Shown here: one piece after another, positions 34,188 to 46,371 of the stretch
Layout of the letters: each line of letters opens with the position of its first letter
Numbering within the stretch: position 1 is the stretch's first letter
Assembly (NCBI GenBank): GCA_947396885.1
Contig: OX377202.1
Location: 75,364,643-75,428,642 of the forward strand
DNA length: 64,000 nt
Direction of reading: 5' to 3'
Source: Heligmosomoides polygyrus polygyrus
Taxonomy: Eukaryota; Nematoda; Chromadorea; Rhabditida; Heligmosomidae
Notes under the pieces: model-generated
Databases searched by the model: none
Seen by the model: the letters and a program-made list of their open reading frames with translations, nothing else
Told to the model about the DNA's origin: nothing
Program-made: the position numbers and the translations under genes

Positions 34188-35130
34188 CTGCAACAAAAGG
34201 GTTTAAAAGCTTCGAAAGGAACAGAAACCCGTAGAAGTCACACTGGGAACTGATCTTCAGACAAGAAACCATAGGCGACAAAGTAACGTAGGACAGCACA
34301 AAAGAGTACCACTATAGTACACTGCGACGACTGATCCGATATTGTCTGAGCCCTTTCTGCTTAGGAATCGCGCTTGGTGATGGAGCGCGGAATGTTTCGG
34401 GTGCCCCATAGCCTCTCACACTTTCTCAGCTGTCGGGCATGCACTGCCTAGTGGAGAATAACACGCCAATTGTTCTACCTTCACGTTTTGACTTCTTCAG
34501 CAGGGTTTTAGTTAGGAAATGACCCTCGACGTTTTGAAATGAAGCACTCTACACGGACTGCTTCCACAATTTGACTTCGGTGGGGATCTAGTTAGTTAGG
34601 GAAACGACTCATCTTGAAACCTCGGAATGGCAGTTAACAAAGACCTTACTGAAGAAGTCAAAACGTCGATGTAGAAACAATTGCTGTCTGATGCTCCTCA
34701 AGGCATGTCACGTCTGACGATTACATGAGAACTGGTCCATGACTCATTCCGCCACGCGCGTGCGGCGTGAGTCAGATAGGGAGAGTGAGCCTCTGCGTCT
34801 CGTCTCCCTGCGAGTGCCCCGTCATACGCCGTCTCCTCGAACAGCAGATTCACGTGAATAGAACATGAGGACGGTCGGAACCGTAGGGAGAGTTGGTGGT
34901 GTCGCAACGAATCGACAATTTAACGAATATTGGTTGTGTTACAACTGTTTTATTGATATTCAAAAAAAGGGGAATTGAAGTGATTTAGCTCGAGGCCTGC
35001 GTGCAGTACGCGCTTGGTTTTTCCTAATTTAAAGTATGCAGTGACCCGCTTATCACATAAAGTTTATCTTCAACGTCACAGTGGTAATACCAATAATACC
35101 ATGAGCAGGAAAATAAAAGCAAAACAAATA
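34188..35130. other. No gene recognised
   Basis: Upstream exons of the zinc-finger gene may lie here (a protein-like stretch with CDFYGFLFLSKLLNPF runs just before 34187), but none could be phased. Confidence 0.35.
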
Positions 35131-36130
35131 TCACCAATGTGCTAATCTAGCGGCAAGTACATCGAGCTGGTCCTTGCATTCTCTTGTAGTAGGCGGCCGG
35201 CCTGCGGTTCTCAGAAGTTGGAGAAACCTCCAGAGCTCGGTGAGCACTTCCACTTGTCGTTGTTGCTCATCAGTCCTGATGTGCCGTGGTGCAACTTCAC
35301 CTTGACGAAGTTTTATGCCTAATCCTAATACTATAAGATGGTGTGCGCTATGATTTAGCAATCAGCTGGACTTAACTGACCTCACACACAGCATTCGTCT
35401 CATAGGGATGCGGTGAGATAGTAGGGTTGATTCCAAAACGCTGCTTGGATTAGCCATTTCACTCTGCTTGGCCGTTTTGTGGCATGTAACTGCAAGGTCT
35501 GAAGTGCCTGTCATACTTCCCTTGAGAGCGCAGTGACACTGTGTCAAAGCTATGCATTAGTCTTCATTCAGTTAGTCTCACAGTAGCCTCAACAGGGGCT
35601 CTGAAGATCTGCAGCTACATTAGATGTCCTCAATGTTCGTTACAGGTGTTTATGCTGATTTGATCAATCGGACCATTCCTTATAGGATCTATTATTGGTC
35701 GCCCCGGTCTCTCAGCTGTTGTCGCTGTTTGACTATGCTCATTCCGTCTTTGAATCATCTCCACTACTGGTAGTCTCGCACAAACTTGCACGCACGTGGC
35801 CTCAACGGGAGAGTTGTAGACAGTGCGCTCATGAGTGAGGGGCCCGTCGATTAGCCAAGAGTCGAGGTACATGTTGGGTGTGAGAAGCGGCAGACGCTAA
35901 AGACACGAGCGGGATATGTGAGGCGCGAGAGGGCGCGAGACATGGCTGCAGAAAACCCGCGCGTCGCGTTGGCATCTTGCCCATGGACCAGTTCTCCGGC
36001 AACGGTACTGTAACGGTTTTCCAGCACATAGTACATCCCAGTGTGGTAGGCACGTATTAGACTCTCCGTCACAACTGGCGGAGAGTGCTCATTCGGTGCA
36101 GTTCTTAGTCGGAAGAGGCTGCATCCTAAC
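35131..36130 (-). CDS. Candidate multi-exon gene, family unrecognised
   Basis: The last exon, 35330-35131, ends in TGA and encodes LTELWRFLQLLRTAGRPPTT and KDQLDVLAARLAHW, helical. An exon at 35538-35381 begins CHCALKGSMTG after ACACAG and ends at a GTCAGT donor. Further up, minus frames at 36130-35870 (SLIRAYHTGMYYVLENRYST) and 35872-35630 (MYLDSWLIDGPLTHERT, VVEMIQRRNEHSQT) are protein-like. The last two exons do not join in phase and the upper exons overlap in different frames, so the model is incomplete or decayed. Confidence 0.4.
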
Positions 36131-37119
36131 GACATCAACGGAGATAAATGTGCTCAACATAGCCAAGCACTCTCCTACAAAGAAAATAACTACGTTAACG
36201 GAATGAAATGAAATATGTAGAACTGATTATGAATATAGTGCGAGTGTCTTGAGTCCAAACGTTTGCAAGTGCTTCTCTTCCGAAGAAGGCAAAGACGCCG
36301 AAACTTCAGCCGAAGCAAGGCCTGTTTAGCAATCTTGGTGAACACCTTCAAGAAGTACGCCGGAATAGTATAGAAGTGCCTTGTTCGCATTAACCTCGTA
36401 TCGCATTCAAAAACCTGATTGATTTCCGGCTTCTGAGCCTAAACTTGGGCTGTAAGCAATTGACCTTCACTTGTTTGTCTGCAGAAGAACCCACCCCTTC
36501 CTTTTTGCGCACGCTTGGTACACATTGTTGTTACTTCGCAGGTTTGCTTGGACAAAAACGATTTTTAGAGTGCCTCTGCTCCAGTTACGGTCCAAAAACC
36601 GTTAGCATCTGGGCAGTCAGGCTGGGAAGTTTGTCTATTTTGATGTGCTACTCATTACTTATTGCGTTTCCCTTCGTTATGACACCGCTGAGATGCAGCT
36701 CCTTCCGACTAGGATTGAGCCGCCCACTCTACAACGGTTGAAAAATTGAACGTAAAAAATTGTTTGAAGACAACACGGCGGCATTCTAATCTGGGGAAGG
36801 GAATGAACACCCACAGTTCGGCCAATGTGACCTCCTTCGGATCTACCCTAAAGGGAGGGGAGCAACTTTCTCAGGCTTCGTAACAATGGCGGTGAACTGA
36901 AAATGAACTATTTTACAAGGGCGACATACTGAGCTAGCCTAAGAGAGGACATTTCTTGGCAATTTCTGAGGCCGGATTCATCAACGATTAAACCCGCGGG
37001 TATAGAGGATATGACGAGTAGAGATACCCACGATGAAGCATTCATCTCCATGCTTATACCAAGGATATCCTCTGGTTTAATCAGTAAACGGTCCGTTCAA
37101 AAGTCGTTGCTGAGTTACG
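36131..37119. other. No gene recognised
   Basis: A 98-codon plus frame (36445-36741) is Cys/Leu-rich but has no supporting splice sites or domain. Confidence 0.35.
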
Positions 37120-37369
37120 AGGCTTAGTACTTAGGTATCTCCTTTCTTTCTTTCTTTTCTTCGACTATGGTTTGCTCGGGAAGTGGGCTGTGTTGTGCTA
37201 TTTTTGATTGCAGACCTGATGCCACGTCACTCGATTTGTTGTTGTTTTACGGTTTTTTACAGAATATGTCTCTCTATGTTGCGCTTCGGTTGTAACTGTC
37301 CTATTGTGTTTGTTTATCTAACGGCCGCGCTTATCGCGTACGTATTGAATAAATAAATAAATAAATAAG
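37120..37369 (+). mobile_element. 3' end of a CR1-type LINE with (AATA)n tail
   Basis: The sequence ends CGTATTGAATAAATAAATAA (tail 37348-37369). This resembles the ends of the CR1 LINEs at 50.3 kb (plus) and 60.3 kb (minus). No coding sequence is visible in this fragment. Confidence 0.45.
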
Positions 37370-38560
37370 TGATGAATCCGGCCCGGAGATAAACCAACCT
37401 GTTGGTGCGTTTCGCTTTGCTGACGATGACATCCCCCTCCGACTAGGATATGACATCCCCCTCCGACTAGGATAGGTGCGACTCCTCCTATGTCCCACCA
37501 CCTCTCCTTTGAGACTCGGCGGGTGCCCTGGCACCATGAAGCAGTCACTCGCCTCTCGAGCAGATTCACTGGTGATGAACGAAGCACCACTTACTCCTCT
37601 TAAACGAGGATGGTACTGAGAGCACACTCACCCAACCTAGTGGGTACATGGCGGAGCGGCGTTTTACCCCCGACAGAGGCGTGGCAAATGTCTGCGTCTC
37701 CACTATCTCGTAAGGCACCCACTGGATCCTCGAGGAAGCTCAGGGGGTTGGGGGTGGGCGGGCCAGGGGGACGAGGGGGTAGAACGCTCGTCCCCCTGGG
37801 TACATTGTTGGGCAGTTTCCTATCCGGTGACACCAACCAGGGTGTTCTAATGACTTCTAGCGGTTCCCTTACTAGAGTCGATCCTGGAGCTGACTGAGAA
37901 AGACTTCCATTTGAAGTATCTCTCTGACCCAGAGGTAGCACGGATGTTATGCCACTTCTCCCGCAATCGCTAGTAAACGCCATTTGTGCTGCATGTTCTA
38001 CCAGAACAGCTGATTTCAGTGACAAGAAATCGTGGAATCAAGACGAATCGTGCTGGGATCTAGACTGAATTAAGGGTATTGCTATTCTCACATCTCCATC
38101 TACCCATTTGAGAGTCCTAACCCTAAGTCCACGGAAGGTCAAAGCCGAACGGAAGTATGCTGAGAAATTTGGTGCAGATCGCGAAGCAAAGCGAAATGAA
38201 TTCTGTCCCACAGAGAGCCAAGACGACGGACGGCAAAGGAGCGCGGCCCTGACTGAAGCATCGAGCTCGCTGATGAGCCCCGCGACCAGCAACAGGAGCT
38301 CACGGCGCGGAGCCTGGGCGAGGCGACGACGTCGGCGATGGGCCGGGCCGGGGCCGCTTCACCCACTGCGCCGCCGAGGCGGGCACGCGGCGCAGCGGCT
38401 GGCCTGCGCCTGCCGCCGATCGACCGCCGGCGCCGTTCGATTCCACAGCGAGCGGCGCCAGCTGCCGACTGCGGCAGGAACAGCGACTCTCGCTGGGCTG
38501 GGGCCGGCAGGCTGGCTAGGTTCCGGAATAGGGAGGCCGCTCTGGCTCTAGGGTATCACC
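37370..38560 (-). other. GC-rich block, possibly 5' region of a retroelement
   Basis: The base composition contrasts sharply with the surroundings. A 141-codon minus frame (38025-37600) is Pro/Arg/Ser-rich (NNVPRGTSVLPPRPPGPPT), and another runs at 38292-38038. Two direct copies of an about 25-bp unit (GACATCCCCCTCCGACTAGG) lie at about 37428-37475. I suspect the 5' untranslated region of an RTE-type element but cannot show it. Confidence 0.3.
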
Positions 38561-38585
38561 GCAACATAGGGTAGGGTGCATACTA

Positions 38586-39494
38586 CAGGGTGAACCAAAA
38601 TAACGTGGACAAGATTTTTTTTTATCAAAATGTAAAACAACAATTCGAGAAAGCGATGGCCAAATTACAACAATACAAGCATTAAGGTACACAATGTTCA
38701 GGAGGTCTCGAAGTGGCCTCCCTTGGAGCTGATGCAGAGGGCTAAACGTTTCACGAAGTTTGGGGATCATGGGCCGCAGGTCGTGGCTGGGAATGGATTC
38801 TGCTTACGGATAAGAAGGTGTTCACCGTGGAGCAGGCGCACAATCGCCAAAATGATAGGATCTGGTCTAAAGAGGCTACAAGCACCTCCGCTATCGTCAA
38901 GCACCGCCAGAACGCATAATCCCTCAGGGTTTGGGCCGAAATCTACGCCAGCACCAAGGCCACCTGGTTTTTGTGGGTAAAGGAGTAAAAATCGACAAGG
39001 ATGTGTACCAGCGAGACATTCTCGAGCCCGTAGTTCTTCCTTTGGCCCAGCAGCACTTCGGTGTTCCCGTTGGACTTTCCAACAGGACCCTGCACCCGCA
39101 CATAGTGCGAAGAGTGTGTGGTGCAAGGTCAATTTCCCCGACTTCGTCACGTCTTCGGAATTGCCGTCGTACTCTTTGGATTTGAATCCGATGGACTACG
39201 CTGTGGGGGGGGGGGGGGGCATTTTAGAGGCTAGGGTCGGCGTAAAACGCCATCGCAGTCTCGAGTCCCTGAAAGAATCCTTGCGCCACGAGTGGGGACG
39301 ATTGTTTCTTAATGACCTGCGGCCCATCGCCCCAAACCTCGCGAAACGTTTGGCCCTCTGCATCGGCTCCAAGGGAGGGCGCTTCGAAACCGCTTGGCCG
39401 TGGTATACCTTAATTTAGTCGTTGTTTTCTCGAATTGTTGGTTGTTTTACAATTATAATAAAAAATCTTGTCCACGTTATTTTGATTCACCCTG
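38586..39494 (+). mobile_element. Tc1/IS630-type DNA transposon, 909 bp
   Basis: TA duplications (38584-38585, 39495-39496) flank inverted repeats of about 36 bp starting CAGGGTGAAYCAAAATAACG, with one mismatch. The interior encodes a decayed DDE transposase. It is shorter than a full Tc1-like element, so the 5' coding part is deleted. Confidence 0.9.
38931..39418 (+). pseudogene. Tc1/IS630-type transposase fragment
   Basis: Frames in series give VFVGKGVKIDKDVYQRDIL, then SYSLDLNPMDYAV, EARVGVKRHRSLESLKESL and LRPIAPNLAKRLALCI. The D-L-N-P-M-D-Y block is typical of the third acidic region of this superfamily. A run of about 14 G near 39206-39220 interrupts the frame right after MDYAV. At least one more shift separates the upstream part. 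Confidence 0.85.
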
Positions 39495-39771
39495 TATATG
39501 TTGAATCCGATCGAAAATCGAGGCCATTTTGCGTGCCTCGAATTTTTTGATGATTCGGATCGGGACATCGGAATCAGATAGCCGAAAATGATTCATTTGG
39601 ATGTAATTTATAGTGCATACGCGCTGCGTGGTGGAATGTTATTACACTCGGAACATATGCAGCAGGGGACCCGTGAAGTCCTGTGGCCTATTGTGACACA
39701 GGTGTGGCAGGTGGACCACATCCTGGAGTTTTTTGTATACGCACGGTCCCTCTCCCCTATAAGAGCCTTTA

Positions 39772-40254
39772 TTAGGTTGGCGGAAAGTTTTTCCGGCTCT
39801 TTTCAAATTCTCATCTTTCCAAATTTTCGGAAATTCTTCTGGAATCTGACGTACCAAAATGTATGTGAAGGTAGGCCATCAGTCCACATTTACGCAAATT
39901 TTTTCTATATTCCGTTGCGAATATTTCTAAAAAGACGTGCAGGACTAAATTTTGCCTGAAATTCGACTGCTCCGATATATATTGTTAATTTGCTCGGGTA
40001 CCTGACATGCTGTAGATCCTTTAATGGATTTATGAAGAACGCCGTGCCGAAAATGGCCATGAGGTAGATCTGGCACTGAGTCCGGAAGATAGGATAGATA
40101 ACGAAGTACAAGAAGGGTATTGAGCTGTGTCCGGGTGCGAACGGTAGACAAGTGTGATAGGATTACGAAATCAGCAATCAACATTGGCTATTGCTTTTAG
40201 AAGGAGAACGGTAAAAAACATTTCGAAGTATGAAGAGACTTTTTTCCAGCCTAA
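39772..40254 (-). mobile_element. Mariner-derived MITE
   Basis: TA flanks (39770-39771, 40255-40256) enclose ends TTAGGTTGGCGGAAAG and, from the right, TTAGGCTGGAAAAAAGTC. The right 300 bp in reverse match the 5' untranslated region of the mariner at 12.65 kb (TCACACTTGTCTACCGTTCG, CTACCTCATGGCC). It has no coding capacity. Confidence 0.7.
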
Positions 40255-40257
40255 TAA

Positions 40258-40650
40258 CTTGGACTTGAGCCCAGCAGCAGTGAATGACGGGCGCCTTCTG
40301 GAGCTGATTGAGGAGAATCGCTGAAGTCACACCCGAGAGCTGGCAAGGGGACTCCAATGCCATTTTCATACGAAAGCTGCTCGTCTTCATTAGTCATCTT
40401 CATTACCTTGGAAAGGCATGGAGATTTGGCGCAGATATCTTGTGATCTGATGGTTACCAGCATCTGATGCGGAGAGACGCGTGAATAACATTCTTGATTC
40501 CCACAGAAATTTCCCTTGGCTCGACAACTTGGTTACTGGTGACGAAATGTGGACTTCTTGCTTAAAGCAGACACGGAGCTACCAGCGGCGCCGATGTGTA
40601 CAATCTAGGATGCCGATAGCAAGCCGGAACTCATACTCAGAAGACAGTGC
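40258..40650 (+). pseudogene. Decayed mariner transposase body
   Basis: The plus strand reads NDGRLLELIEENR, stop, SHTRELARGLQCHFH, then further on VNNILDSHRNFPWLDNLVTG followed by DEMW, the mariner segment bearing a catalytic Asp. Stops and shifts are frequent. It may be the body belonging to the adjacent mariner end. Confidence 0.7.
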
Positions 40651-40780
40651 TCTGTATTTTTTTGGGGGGAGGGGGGAGGCGGAATCATTTATTGGGTTGT
40701 CGGAAAAGAAATGTATTTTTTATTCAAAAAGAAACTCTATTACAATTGTTAACTTATTATAATAACAGAGCGACAAAACT

Positions 40781-41490
40781 TTAATACAAGAGGTAGTCTC
40801 CATTATCGTCAATTGCATCTCGCCAACGTCCTCGCAAAGAGTGGATACTTTTAAAAAACTCCGGTGGCTGCGTGCTGCATCGACCGGAAAAGGTGGCAGT
40901 CTGAGGGCGCGAGGTGTGGGCTATACGGCAGGTGAAGCAGAAGTTACCAGCCCAAATCCTCAATTTTTTGTGCAGCGTGACTTTTGCGCTATGCGGTCGA
41001 GCGTTTTCATGGGGGAATTTCACAGTTGCTGTGTTCATTCCTTGCTGACGCAGTGCCTGGTCCACGCGGCTCAACTGTTCTTTGTAAAGGTCTGCCGTAA
41101 CAGTTTTGCCTGGATCCAGCACCTCAGAATACAATGGAACTCTTCTGTTCCACCAAGTACAGAGCATGACTTTTCTCCGTGAGTGTCAGGCTTCGTCGTC
41201 GTTTTCGGAATCTCACCGGGTCCCAACCACTGCCGCTTTCTTGCGGTCTTGTTGTATTGGATCCACTTCTACTCCACCGTGACGAAATAATCGTAGAAAT
41301 CACTGTTCTTGGTTGTGCGGATGAGAATGGCAGCGATGGCGACTCGTGCAGCCTTGGTTGCATCGCTGAGCTGATGCAGCCCCATTCCCCCCCCCCCCCC
41401 CGATTTGTATTCCCAATTGCATATAAGTGATCGGTGATGGTACAATGATGACAGCCAAACTTCTCTGCGAGTTCACGTGTAGGTTGGGTT
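40781..41490 (-). pseudogene. Mariner transposase, C-terminal two thirds
   Basis: From the top: TRELAEKFGCHHCTITDHL (helix-turn-helix 2), a frameshifted middle, then MLCTWWNRRVPLYSEVLDPG, LYKEQLSRVDQALRQQGMN and HENARPHSAK. HENARPH replaces the usual HDNARPH, so the second catalytic Asp is changed to Glu. A C14 tract near 41388 also disrupts the frame. Confidence 0.85.
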
Positions 41491-42639
41491 GGCTCCGACT
41501 ATAGTTGTGCTCTCGCAACATTTTCGAATATTCGAATGGTTTCGAATATCCGCATCACGTTTTTCATTATTCGAAATTTCACATCACGTTTTTCGTTATT
41601 CGAAAAACTCAATTTTTTGATCATTCGAATTCGAATATTGATTCGAATATTCGAATATTTTCGAATGGAATTTTGGGTTACAGAAAGGAAAAAACATGGC
41701 CGGTGCTTTGGTGGCAATGACCAATAGACGGTTTACCCCAGGTGAAATCGCACGGGATGTAGCAGGTGTATGGTGAAGCACTCTTTGGTTAGAATCACTG
41801 GGGGTTACATACGTTGTTTGTGCATTATTTTTGATGGCATCCACCTTTTCGGCTTAACAAGGGACCCCTTACCATGGAACCCCTGGAAACCCTCAATGAA
41901 ACTATTTGCTTCATCGGAGACCAAGGTCATCATGATGGAGATCTTCGAAACCGGAAGGTGCCATCTGCTTCACCTTTTTATTTATTACCTAAGAAACATG
42001 AAGTGTACATAAGAAAGAGCTTAGAGTTATGCGTATCCCTGAGAAGTTATTGAGTGTTGTTTGTGCATTATTTTTGATGGAATCGGAGAGTGCGGAAACT
42101 TTATAGGCCTAAATGATCTCCGTGATTGAGAAAAGTGGTCGTCGAATAGATGTTATAATATAATAGCTGCTGCTCTACAGTGCTTACCTAACGATTGTTC
42201 AAGCCGAAAACTTGGCCGCAGTTGACCCCACTCCCAACAAAATCAGACACAGTCTGCTCGGGCTTACGTTCCGACGAATAAAATGGCATGCCCTGTTTCT
42301 TTTAAATTTCTTTTCAGTTTCCTCAATGAGCGCCTCCGCGCAATACATTTCAGCACCACCCTTTTCATGGAACCGCCTACTTTAGTGCTCTTTTCAAAGT
42401 TTCAATACTTTACAATAGGAGCCATTTTCTTGCTCTACAGTCTGCACCATGCAACAGATTGGGTTTTGTACAGCTGATAGATCCCAGGAGTTCATATGCT
42501 GCGCAAAAGGGAAAGCTTGTTATAATTACCATACTATAAAATAAAGCGCCAAGAGCTGTTGATCGGCGCCTTGCAGAAATTAGTCAATAGGTGAGAAATC
42601 GGAGAAAGTTAGTCATAAAATAGCGAAAAATACCCAAAA

Positions 42640-42795
42640 TTCTTCTACGTGCTTGGGGATTCAGAAGACGTGCCGAAGGCGTCGTCCAACGTGTCTGGGG
42701 ATCCAGAAAACGTGCCGTACTCGTCACCCAACGTGCACGTGGACTCAGAAGACGTACCGAAGTCGTCGTTCAACGTGACTGGGGACTCAGATATC
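42640..42795 (+). repeat. 42-bp minisatellite inside copy B
   Basis: Three tandem 42-bp units encode DSEDVPKASSNVSG, DPENVPYSSPNVHV and DSEDVPKSSFNVTG. Copy A has only two, so a unit was gained or lost after the copies diverged. Confidence 0.85.
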
Positions 42796-42832
42796 GCCGA
42801 CCGTCACATAACCGTCCGAAGATGATGCCGAT

Positions 42833-44374
42833 CAGGGGTGTGCGCTGACTTGCCGTTGGTAAATTTTTTTTACCGCAAATTTTTAACGCGGAAATTCTCC
42901 GGTAAATTCCGGTAAATTCGGTAAATCCGTTAATTTTGTATATTTTAATATTCCCTTAAAAATAAAAAACGTAGAGCTTTTCACCGAAACATCATCACGT
43001 TCAGAAAAACCATATCATTTTCATTTTATCATGCATACTCATCCTAAAGTAAACAAGGCAAGCGGAAGCCTAACAATGCACAAGTGTAATTATCTATATT
43101 GTGAGTGCTTTAAAAAATAGAAGCTTAATTAAAACTTTAAAACATTTCTGGAACATCCGACTTTCAATCGAATATTGCCATATTTCTTTTTGGATTAACA
43201 GTTCAACTGCTTTTTGAAATTATCACAATTATCACCGTTTCATTTGATGAAGGAATGATTTACGCTTTACACCACCACTTTTTGAACTATTAAGCTGTAC
43301 TTCGGAGCAAAGCCAGGCACTTCAGAAAAAAGAACGAAATGTGACATGATAGCGAATTTCTTTCTCTTCTTATATGAAAAAACCTTAAGGCCGGGGCATA
43401 CTTCCATCGCAACGATGCGATCGCGGCACTCAGTTTATGGCCATTCCGACGCACGCGATTGAATAGCCAAAGGAAACTTCGTCGCGGCCGCCGCAACAGT
43501 GGTGATCGGCATGCGCGATGGCTTCCCGCGCCCATCGCGGGCATGGCATATTTTTCCGCGCCGCGCACGATGTTTAGCGTTGGTCCTGGACGGATCGCCG
43601 CCGCGTTTCCTTGCAGAGCAATGGGCGATGCGACGAGCGCAGAGAAATTCAATTTCTTTCGCGTCGCTCTGCAAAATTCGTCGCCGATATTCAATCGCGG
43701 CGACGGGAAGTATGTACGATGCCTAAGAGTTCAGCAGATCAAGTGAACTAGCGGAGTACTCTCCGATGCCTTTCATCTTGGACTAAATTACGGGAACAAG
43801 ACATGAGCGTATCTTCTCCTTATTCCTCTGGCGATCATCTATTCTGAAAGCTTCAACATCTCCAGTCCAAATTGTCTCATGTCGTGTGGGGAATGTCAGC
43901 GCGAGGTACTAATCCAGTGGAGCGCGCTTTTACACTGGAGCGCACCATCTCCGCCTGGCGCCGTATGCTATTCTCTCCCCAACGGTCCCCGGCAGGGTAT
44001 GAGGCGGTCTCCGCCCACATTCCCGGTATGCACATCATGCGCAGTCGATTTTTCGAGCCGGGTACCGTCCCCGAGTCGGGCCAGAATAGCATACGGCCCC
44101 TGATACGGGCATTGCTATTTCAATGAGGCTGAGGACCACGAACGCTAATAGCATGTTATCAGAGAAGATAGAAGCAATCACTTTTAAACTGGGGTCGGTA
44201 GTATGTTTCCTTCTCCATTCGATAGATGTGAACATGATTTTGTACGAAAAAAGTCGTTAAATTTTCCGGTAAATTTGGGAATTTACCGGAAATTTTCGTT
44301 AAAAGAATTTATTGCTAAAATGCCGGTAAATCAGATAAACCGGTAAATCATTAACCGGTAAACGCACAGCCCTG
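42833..44374. mobile_element. Non-autonomous hAT element, 1542 bp
   Basis: The ends CAGGGGTGTGCG and, inverted, CAGGGCTGTGCG differ by one base. The 8-bp duplication ATGCCGAT / ATGCAGAT (42825-42832, 44375-44382) fits the hAT pattern nTnnnnAn. Copy A has the empty site (GATGATGCCGATGTTGAG). Subterminal GGTAAAT motifs are repeated near both ends. No transposase is seen. A separate MITE lies inside. Confidence 0.85.
43389..43723. mobile_element. 335-bp MITE nested in the hAT element
   Basis: TAA (43386-43388, 43724-43726) flanks ends GGCCGGGGCATACTTCC and, inverted, GGCATCGTACATACTTCC. The interior is rich in CGCGATGCG-like words. The TAA duplication and ATACTTC ends group it with the TTA-flanked MITEs elsewhere in the window. 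Confidence 0.6.
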
Positions 44375-45120
44375 ATGCAGATGTTGAGAAGAGTAGTGGC
44401 GGTGTGGGGGGGGGGGGGAGGTTCTGGATGGCTTCATACCGCAAAACTACTCACGTAATCTTAGGGAAGGTAGATCAAGGTTGGAACATAACAAGGTTCT
44501 TAAATATCGTCTTTTTACTGCTAGTGAGGGAAGAAAGCAGAATGAGCAGAGCAACTGGCTTGATGTGATTGTCCTTACCATTACCTTAGTGTACTGCTAT
44601 ATCGCGCGAAGCGCGCAAGTGCGAGGCACGCCTATAGGCGTGGCGGATATATATTATAGGCACCAATATTTTTGCCATTACTTTACATCAAGGACTGAAG
44701 AACAGTGGTGTCGCTTTTTTGCTGTCCTGCCGATAGAGTGATCTGGCTTCTCCTTGTCGAAGCCTAAAACCACCTGAACGAAGCAAGTGTGTTACTAACG
44801 AGGAATGTCAGTGAACTCGGTCCGGAGATTCTGAACGAGACCTATATGGTTTTGCAAGGCATCGGACAAGGATCACAGAATTGTTTCGTTTTTGCTAAAT
44901 GTCTCTGGGTGGTCCAAAAATGACAAAAAATGGTATCACTTCAGGGCGGGCTGATAAGGCAAAAGTGACACCTGGAATGCCACTGTCGTGCTCAGAACTT
45001 CACTTACAAAAGGTATGGAGCTCAAATTCAAGTTAGATTATAACAATCTAATAAATTCCTATGTTTCCTAGACGAAGCTGCAGTGCACATTCAAGTGATT
45101 CATTGGCATCAACGGTGTCA

Positions 45121-45197
45121 GCGACTCGATGGCCGAGTGGATAGCGCGGCGGACTTACGGGAGGGGGTCGAGGGTTCGACTCCAGGGGTGTCTATGC
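45121..45197 (+). ncRNA. tRNA-like sequence, left arm
   Basis: A box TGGCCGAGTGG (45130-45140) and a perfect B box GGTTCGACTCC (45173-45183) resemble a Ser/Leu-type tRNA. The T stem does not pair well (GAGGG against CCAGG), so it is a tRNA-derived sequence, not a working tRNA. Confidence 0.6.
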
Positions 45198-46294
45198 GAT
45201 TCGCTTTGTGGAGTGCTCCGTTTTTGGTTAATAAAGAGTACATTTAGGCTTTGGTAGGATATCTTCTTCGCTTCCTAACCCTGCTTTCAACCTGTTGTCA
45301 GATGTAAAGGAGCTAGTTTTGTCGTGTGGGGTGATGTCGAGCGTCCATCAAACCACGCTTGTCTCGCTGAAGAAGCTCTCGTAAGTGCTACCCCCATATG
45401 ACCTCTTTCGAATGTTCTCATTTCGTTTTGGAAGTGTTGCTCGCTGTTATTTCTGAACACGATCGACAAGTATTGAGTTGCCCCATCATCAGGACACGCT
45501 CATCGTTCTTCGGATTTCTTTACAGACTGCTTTTTATTCTACGCAGCTTTCACTATTTCAGTTCACTGTTACCAAGTACAGCATATTTTATTCGCCTCAT
45601 GGTATTTATCTAGCGGTGTATTTTTTCCTGACTACTCTTACAGTAGACGGGTCTAGGCATTGCAGCTATGACCACTTGCACTCACTCCCTCAACTCTGGA
45701 GATCGAAGAAGATTTTTCGTCCCAAATTCATCTATGGGGTTATCTGGGATGCAGATCACCAATCTGGCAACCATTTTCGTTGAAACCATGAATGGCAGAG
45801 GGTTACGCATGTGTAAGTAAAGGGGTGTACACAGAATTACCGGCACTGCTGCCTTTCACGACACCAGAGGTCGAGGAGAGGACGAAATAAAAAATTTCGT
45901 TCAAACAACGCCCACGGGAGTTATTTTGGGTGCCAACCACAGATATGATACCTGTTTTTAAAATTTCGGTATATTACAGCAGGTTACGGTAAATATGGGT
46001 GTGTAAAGCTATCTTGGTTAGCAGGATCGGTTTCTTCTCCAATGTGGTCAAACTTATTTTCCAACCTTCGACTTCAACCTTCGATGGAAAGTAGTGTAAG
46101 AAAAGTGATAATTTATAAAAAGAGTGACAGATTCGTCGTCGGCAGCTTAAATAATTCCCATAGGCGAAGTTTAGGCAAAATTGGTAGTCATGACTTCGTC
46201 ACCCTTATTCACCACTAGTCAGTAACACGGTAACTTACCGTAGCCAAGATGTACTATTTGTTAGCAAGAAAAGGGAGCACTCCACAGAGCAAAT

Positions 46295-46371
46295 TGCATA
46301 GACACCCCTGGAATCGAACCCTCAACCCCTCCCGTAAGTCCGCCGCGCTATCCACTCGGCCATCGAGTCGC
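46295..46371 (-). ncRNA. tRNA-like sequence, right arm
   Basis: Inverted copy of the left-arm block. The B box GGTTCGATTCC is at 46320-46310 and the A box TGGCCGAGTGG at 46362-46352 on the minus strand. Both promoters point inward, into the element. Confidence 0.6.

Noticed and set aside
36445..36741. 98-codon plus-strand frame, Cys/Leu-rich
   Set aside because: No splice sites, no recognisable feature, and composition alone could keep it open.
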